From Pristionchus mayeri (taxonomy: Eukaryota; Nematoda; Chromadorea; Rhabditida; Neodiplogasteridae), in assembly GCA_036245805.1 (NCBI GenBank), contig BTRK01000001.1, positions 27,163,087 through 27,227,086 on the forward strand: a DNA stretch of 64,000 nt, given 5' to 3'. The notes beneath the pieces are model-generated. The model was not told where the DNA came from. It worked only from the letters and a program-made list of their open reading frames with translations, and did no database searches. The position numbers and the translations under genes were made by a program. This document shows positions 58,701-64,000 of this stretch, piece by piece (position 1 is the stretch's first letter; each line of letters begins with the position of its first letter).

Positions 58701-58942
58701 ACATTTACTCACTTGAAATTTAACATCAGAGTAGAGATATCCATTAGCGTACCATCCCTGTGCGACTGATTCGGTGACTGGTCCACTGAAAATTGGTATA
58801 TTTTATGATTTTAAACTGATCAAATTGACATTTCTCACTGGATCTCAGTGATATGCGCTATTTGACTACACAAAGGTGTGTAAACATAGAAAAACACTCA
58901 CTAGACTTTATCGTCGATCCCTACGTAGAAGATATTAGACAT
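52734..58942 (-). CDS. GYF-like, coiled-coil, double zinc-finger protein (about 720 aa)
   Basis: About 25 exons run from ATG 58942 (directly after a TTCTCTCAG acceptor, fitting trans-splicing) to TGA 52736-52734. Secure exons include 58942-58902, 58785-58713, 58527-58479, 58339-58236, 58054-57947, 54658-54563 and 52977-52891. The N-terminus (MSNIFYVGIDDKVYGPVTES, then VAQGWYANGYLYSDVKFQ) resembles a GYF domain, which binds proline-rich peptides. Charged coiled-coil sequence follows over about residues 90-280. Next come four short Trp motifs (PPWDKLDEE, APWESNE, EPWNDITE, KNWDAICRE) and an acidic patch. The C-terminus has two U1-like zinc fingers: YCHVCNLLLAAPFHLFMHLL and CRTCEVAFESADEYYQHITS, each C-x2-C-x12-H-x5-H. 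No known protein matches the whole. An RNA-related adaptor role is a guess from the domains. Exon 7 and exon 12 junctions need AAG acceptors. A mariner-like element lies in the intron at 54.9-55.7 kb. Confidence 0.75.
54888..55691 (+). mobile_element. mariner-like element in an intron (804 bp)
   Basis: The ends TTAGGTTGTCTCAAAAGTTT and complement are flanked by TA (54886-54887, 55692-55693). It lies within an intron of the zinc-finger gene between predicted exons at about 54845 and 55731. A plus frame at 55102-55434 has no recognised transposase motif. Confidence 0.85.
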
Positions 58943-59859
58943 CTGAGAGAAGAACACCAGCTGTTCTTGTGCTCGGAGTACGACGAGAAGCTAAAACGGT
59001 TTATTTATCACAATTGGAGCTTTTCTCAAGCAAATCTCGAGAAAATGGCTCATAGAAGAAGGTGGATGTTCATAAAATGATGGCGGATACTCAGCATTGA
59101 GATATTTGAAGTTGGAAACATGGCAAAATAGCATAAATATTGTAAGAACTCTCTTGAATTCGTGACAAAGCCAGCGGGAACATTTGTAAACAAGCACGCA
59201 TTTCGTGCGCGATTATTGGCGCGTTCTGCGCACACTTTTCTGCACGTCACTACCTCTCAACTCGCTTTCGGCTTGCGCGATCTTATACAATTGAAGATGT
59301 CCCTTTTTGTGATGTATTTTTATTAGAAAAAAATCAATCAATTAATTTTTATGTCGATCTATCATAGAAATTTTGAAAAGAATTGTCTGAGCCACCATCA
59401 AATAGATCGGCAAAAATAAATCGACGATAGAATGGCTACTATTCTATAGGAAGGTAGTAGGATCGGATGATGACATAAAGGTTAGATCTTAGCTATCGCG
59501 GCCCGGAACATCTAATCGAGGGATGTGGGGGAGGTCTTCCGGGGACTATGGATCCGTTCAACAGGCGCTGAGGAGAGATCAATCTTGCCCACTGGGCTTG
59601 CTATTTGAAAGACGCGATATCCGAGTGCAAATCAATAGAAACAAGCGGACGTTTGTGCCCATTACTCTATCCTCCTCGTTCATAGATCGAATTCTTTTGA
59701 AAGCATCATTTTTATTCAAATGAGATGAACGAGAAATTAAAAAATAGTCCAATAATAACGAGAATTTCGAGACTATATGAAATTATTACAAAAACATCGA
59801 GGATAAAGAAGTGTGGTAACAATAAGTTAGAAACAATTAAACAAATTTAGAGGACGATC
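58943..59859. other. spacer between the two zinc-finger paralogues
   Basis: Non-coding 0.9 kb between the start of the GYF-like gene and the 3' end of its tandem paralogue. A GC-richer block near 59490-59620 can fold into a branched structure and is listed separately. Confidence 0.45.
59494..59619. ncRNA. candidate structured RNA (126 nt)
   Basis: A closing stem TATCGCG (59494-59500) pairs with CGCGATA (59613-59619). Inside, CCCGGAA (59502-59508) pairs with TTCCGGG (59537-59543) around a CATC/GATG helix, and GCCC (59587) pairs with GGGC (59594). No known family (U1-U6, SRP, RNase P, SL, tRNA) was recognised. The pairing could be chance. Confidence 0.25.
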
Positions 59860-62800
59860 AGTTAAAGAAATCACATTGAAATGACCCAGTCTTGCGATCC
59901 TCTGGCTAGTGTTAGAAAACTGATATACAAACGCTCGCATGGCAGCTGCGGTGTAGATATTGTTCGAATCTGAAGTATCATTTTTTAATATTTAAATTTG
60001 TGTATGATCTTCTTGCTAATATTCATACCGATTTCGCGTGAATATATCCAGTGATGTGTTTGTAGAAATCATCCTACGATATGAATGCAGCGCAGCATGC
60101 CGAACATTCGGAAATCTGAAGCATCTTTTCTGCGGGAAACTGAGTACTTTTGCGATGAGTGCTACTCTATCATACTTAGGATGGAGCTAAGCACCGAATC
60201 TTAGGACACTTGAGGTAGTATTACTTACGCCGTTTCCCAGGTGTTCTTCGTAGTCGTTGATAAGTAGGTTTCGATTAGCTTCCACATTGAGCCAACGTAC
60301 CAGCACAATCACACAATTATCGTCGAATATGATGGATCTTGAGTGCTCATCCATCAGATTCGTCTCTTAACAAGGAATAGTAAATCTAGATTATTGAGAA
60401 AAAGAACATGGTAAATTGGAAAGATTCAATCATTGAAAATATCAAGAAAAATGTTCAAACCATGTGCGTCGTTGAACGCGAGTTGGGCGTACTCATACAG
60501 CTTATCCTGCACGAATAGAAGGGTCGGTCGAAGCCTTGAATCACACTTGAGTCTCTCGTACAGAGCGCCGCCTTTCTCCATCAGGGATTTCTCACGATCG
60601 AACGGACTGCAATTGTATCATTCCTCCTTCATCCAGCAAGCTCTCTAAAATGTTGGCAAAAAATAATTCATGTGAGGCCGTTTGCCTAAGAATCGATCAG
60701 AGGCTGGCACAGCAAAAATTGCCAATTTTTTGATTTCACGTGATTTGGGGTTATCAAAGGTGCTGAAGACGATGGGCATATTCATTTCGCACGTGGACGC
60801 CCCGTTGGCTCCAGACGGCATTGCGTTGAAATCAGATTTCTTTATAAATCTCGCACACCAATCATGTTAAAATTAGCATAAAATAGTTCCCGGTGCAGAA
60901 TAAGATGGCGAACACGGCTGTCTAGTTCATTTATCATAATTTCCAAAAATAATTTTTTAATTGAAGTAAAAATGCAACTTTGCGCGGAGTAGGAATAGGG
61001 CTTAACGAAGTGCACAGTTCTGACCGGCTTGGTGAGAGCAGTTCAAATCTAAATTTATAGCCAATTTCCGCATAGACATTTTGAGAAAACATTAATAAAG
61101 TGAAGGATTTCTGCGAGAAATGCGCCTGTCGACGCTCTTCCCATCTGTCTCTCCCTCTCTCTCCTCTCTACTCTCTCCATTTCGTGTGCTCTCTCTCCAC
61201 AGCCAGGGGGAAGACAGCACTCGAGAGGGGCGAATGGCCTCTTTTACTGTCAAAATGCTTCACTTTATTAATGTCTCAAAATGTCTATGCGGAAATTGGC
61301 TATAAATTTAGATTTGAACTCCTCTCACCAAGCCGGTCAGAACTGTGCACTTCATCAAGCCCTATTCCTACTCCGCGCAAAGTTGTATTTTTACGTCAAT
61401 TAAAAAATTATTTTTGGAAATAATGATAAATGAACTAGACAGCCGTGTTTGCCATCTTATTCTGCACCGGGAAATATTTTCTGCTAATTTTAGCATGATT
61501 GGTGTGCGAGATTTATAAAGAAATCTGATTTCAACGCAACGCCGTCTGGAGCCAACGGGGCGTCCACGTGCGAAATGAATATGCCCATCGTCTTCAGCAC
61601 ATTTGGTAACCCCAAATCACATGAAATCAGAAAATGGACAATTTTTGCTGTGCCAAGACTCTTCAGATCTGCTCGATTCTTAGACAAACGGCCTCATATT
61701 ACTGAGGCTTGGAATATTATCAAGATACAATGCAATTTTGTAATCGCATTATATTCGATTCACCTTTCTTTTCGTGTCGAGAGCATGCTCACTGTCATGT
61801 TCATAAGTATGATCTTCACAATCGCTGCATTGCCGAAGACAATGTCTCCCTCTTCCTGAATAACACCTTTTTATCATGAGCCGCACTGTAGAATCAGAAA
61901 CGTTTCTCTGCCTTATTTGTAAAAATGATGTGGTTTCGATTGAAATCCACAGAATTTACCTTCATTTTCTCGAAATGATTTTTTTCTCGAAAGAATCAGA
62001 ATTTCAGAATTTCTAATTGCTGAGATTCAAATCTCCTTTGTCTATGTGATTGGCTACTACTAATGGGGATATGCAAATATCAGGTTGGAACAAAAGTTTT
62101 GCACGATTTTCAAATTTTCGTCTCTGTCATGTCCTGCCCTTTATTTTCAAAATCAATTAATATCGCTACCTATATTTGTTGAGTACTTGCATACTCTTTC
62201 TATCACACATTAGTAATAACCAAATCATTCGATATTGTGGTCACATTTTAAAGTCAAATTTACTACATTTGAAAACTGAACTTCCTAATTTTGAGGTCTG
62301 CATTTTATGGACAGCTGTGATAGAGCACATATCAAGGTATATTTGGAAAGTGTGATGAACAGACATCTTAAAATTGCATGAAAATGGGGATCATCACAAA
62401 TGGCATTCCAGAAACTTATGTCATTTTTGATCTCGCGAAAAAAGGGGCTTGGTCTGACTTAGTTGTCTTCAGTGCATAGCCATAGCCGTGAGTCTATCGA
62501 TCACAAATGCATTTAAACTTTAAATACCTTCCATGGAAAGCTCACAATTATTTTCATGTGGACATACAATGCTTCTATTTAAAAAATGCAATATTGCATA
62601 CTCAGATACTGATATTGGGGTGTCGAAATTGATGGTTCAATGAATGGCATGTTTCCAGCATACAAGGAAGCTTAGACTTTATATGGTTAACTGAACAAGC
62701 AGCTCTTACTCTATCACTTATTCGCTTGACCGATTCAGGAGATAGCTTCCTTTTGAGGAGATCGACTCGAACAATGTACACCGAAATTCAATATTTTGGC

Positions 62801-63999
62801 TGTGATAACCATGATTCAAAATTTCAGAAAATATAAATTTTCTAGGAGTGGAAAAGAGTATGCTCCAGAATTTCTTTATGTCATAAAGCCCCAATGTACT
62901 TTATGTATAAGCACTTAAGATCAAGCCAGCATAATTGATTGTCGAGGCAATAACAGTGATCAATTGAGTAACGTTACTTCGCGAATGTTGGAATTTAATG
63001 GTCTGTAAACCTTGCTAAATCGAAGCAACCACTAGATCCCATATAGTTTCGGAAAGTACAACCAACGGGCTTGTCATTCCACTATATGTGATTAAACAAA
63101 GCTTTGTTCTGTTAGAATAAGAGCATGACAAACAAATATGTATGCATCGTGAATATTTCACTTTTAGCGAAACCGTAATTTCTCGCGCACCCTGAACGTG
63201 GGATTTGATTCGAAGATGTGAATATAATGAACAAGTATTCCCCAAATATATGCTATCCAGTCAGGTCGTGATGATTCAAGTGAAGCATTTTAGGCGAGCT
63301 CAAACTTCATGGTCGAAATCGTGCAAAACTTTTGTTCCAACCTAATACTTACTTCGTTGGCACATATTATCGGAATTTCGGCCAGCACGGCCTTCGCCAG
63401 AGGCAGAAACAGAGGTGAAGATGATTCTAAGTTCATCATCTCCTTTGCTGAAAATATTAATTTATTGTTCAGCTCAATTTGTAATATTATTATATCTCAT
63501 GTGCAGCGATACAGCGAAGATGCAATAAAAAAACACCAAATATAATAGAACATAAATAAACATACTTGGAGCACTCATCGTATCCACTGGCTGATTCGTT
63601 TTCAGATAAGTCAAATAGTCCCGTAAATATTTCATAAATGTTTCGACAAGTTCATGACTCTGAAAGATAAAGCGATATTGCGGTGAAATCTGACATAGCA
63701 TAAATCAAACGATCAACAAAAGCTGGATTTTTCGATAAACTTCGATAAACAACAGGTTGGTTTTTATGTGCAAAAAACATTTGGCTAACTGGGAAACGTC
63801 AAGTACACCCCTACCTCTCCCGCTGCAATTGGATCGGTACTCATAGTGCTTTCCATTGCGGTAATCTGCGGAGACGTGGTTTCTAGTTTCTGGGAAAAAT
63901 GGATAAGCCATAATAGCTCACTATCAATATCACATGCTATGCAATTTTTAATTTTTAAACTTGATAAAGGTATTCGAATTTACTCACGGATCTACTCAT
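59860..63999 (-). CDS. tandem paralogue of the zinc-finger protein, with an in-frame stop
   Basis: Exons that join in phase: 63999-63988 (possible start MSRS, at the window edge), 63889-63815, 63659-63566, 63447-63353, 61856-61764, one junction I could not resolve, then about 60604-60455, 60365-60229, 60115-60029 and a last exon from 59971. The segment KSLMEKGGALYERLKCDSRL aligns with LRLMDRGREFAKISPRYPVN of the upstream-lying gene. The 60115-60029 exon has exactly the same 87-bp length as that gene's second zinc-finger exon (52977-52891). Here codon 14 is TAG (60076-60074), between the Cys pair (ECSACCAAF) and the His pair (DDFYKHITGYIH). The last exon also seems out of frame. There is no GYF domain or coiled coil in the window. 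It is either a decaying copy or a truncated protein. Confidence 0.6.
60673..61696. mobile_element. second foldback element (about 1.02 kb)
   Basis: The left end TGAGGCCGTTTGCCTAAGAA at 60673 is mirrored by the right end at 61696. Arms of about 400-450 bp are near-complementary around a central CT-rich spacer (about 61140-61200). As a result 60682-60870 (+) and 61490-61687 (-) read nearly the same peptide, including FISHVDAPLAPDG. It differs in sequence from the 20.7-kb foldback. It lies in an intron of the zinc-finger paralogue. Confidence 0.85.
62080..63345 (-). mobile_element. mariner-like element abutting a splice donor (1,266 bp)
   Basis: The right end, read on the minus strand, is TTAGGTTGGAACAAAAGTTT; the left end is TCAGGTTGGAACAAAAG. 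TA lies on both sides (62078-62079, 63346-63347). It fills most of one intron of the zinc-finger paralogue, and its right end starts 7 bp after the predicted donor (exon end 63353). No transposase motif was recognised. Confidence 0.85.
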
Positions 64000-64000
64000 G

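Noticed and set aside
1..64000. CRISPR arrays, bacterial operons, ribosome binding sites, rRNA
   Set aside because: None were seen. Intron-rich genes and metazoan families show this is animal nuclear DNA.

Overview
The window is animal nuclear DNA, most likely from a free-living rhabditid-type nematode. The evidence is short introns with GTRAGT/TTTCAG borders, compact multi-exon genes, a nematode-type nuclear hormone receptor, a clear sup-12 (RBM24/38) orthologue, a DXO/DOM-3 family protein, tiny secreted-protein genes, and many TA-flanked mariner-like insertions. The species cannot be fixed from sequence alone. All gene models were assembled by eye from splice sites, reading phase and family motifs. 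Exon junctions are predictions.

Layout. 0.28-5.73 kb (-): nuclear hormone receptor, about 18 exons plus a likely cassette exon. 5.7-10.6 kb: purine-rich non-coding DNA. 10.64-14.30 kb (-): sup-12, one RRM, 8 exons. 14.3-20.7 kb: long strongly GA-biased non-coding stretch with microsatellites. 20.72-22.60 kb: 1.87-kb foldback palindrome. 22.76-24.64 kb (-): DXO/Rai1-like decapping nuclease with all four catalytic motifs. 24.7-29.6 kb: cluster of mariner-like elements. 29.63-31.87 kb (-): unrecognised gene. 31.1-32.3 kb: two MITEs. 32.78-35.80 kb (-): four-TM LAPTM4-like membrane protein. 35.8-43.4 kb: non-coding. 43.41-43.91 kb (+): small secreted Cys peptide. 44.15-45.42 kb: mariner-like element, inverted sister of the one at 25 kb. 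45.57 kb (+): orphan exon-like ORF. 46.19-48.24 kb (+): secreted protein with three thrombospondin-1 repeats. 48.95-49.43 kb (-): secreted 100-aa propeptide. 50.34-51.42 kb (-): calmodulin paralogue, divergent from a secreted 98-aa gene at 51.77-52.46 kb (+). 52.73-58.94 kb (-): GYF-like/coiled-coil/zinc-finger protein. 59.9-64 kb (-): its tandem partial paralogue, which carries an in-frame stop in the last zinc finger and holds another foldback and a mariner-like element in its introns.

No operon or single pathway links these genes. Two loci concern RNA biology (sup-12 in splicing, DXO in RNA 5'-end quality control). A 43-52 kb cluster is enriched in small secreted proteins with TATA-like and GATA-like promoter motifs. 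The most unusual features are the two giant hairpin elements, the zinc-finger tandem duplication with a nonsense codon, the recurring apparent AAG 3' splice sites, and several small secreted genes that do not show up as single ORFs.
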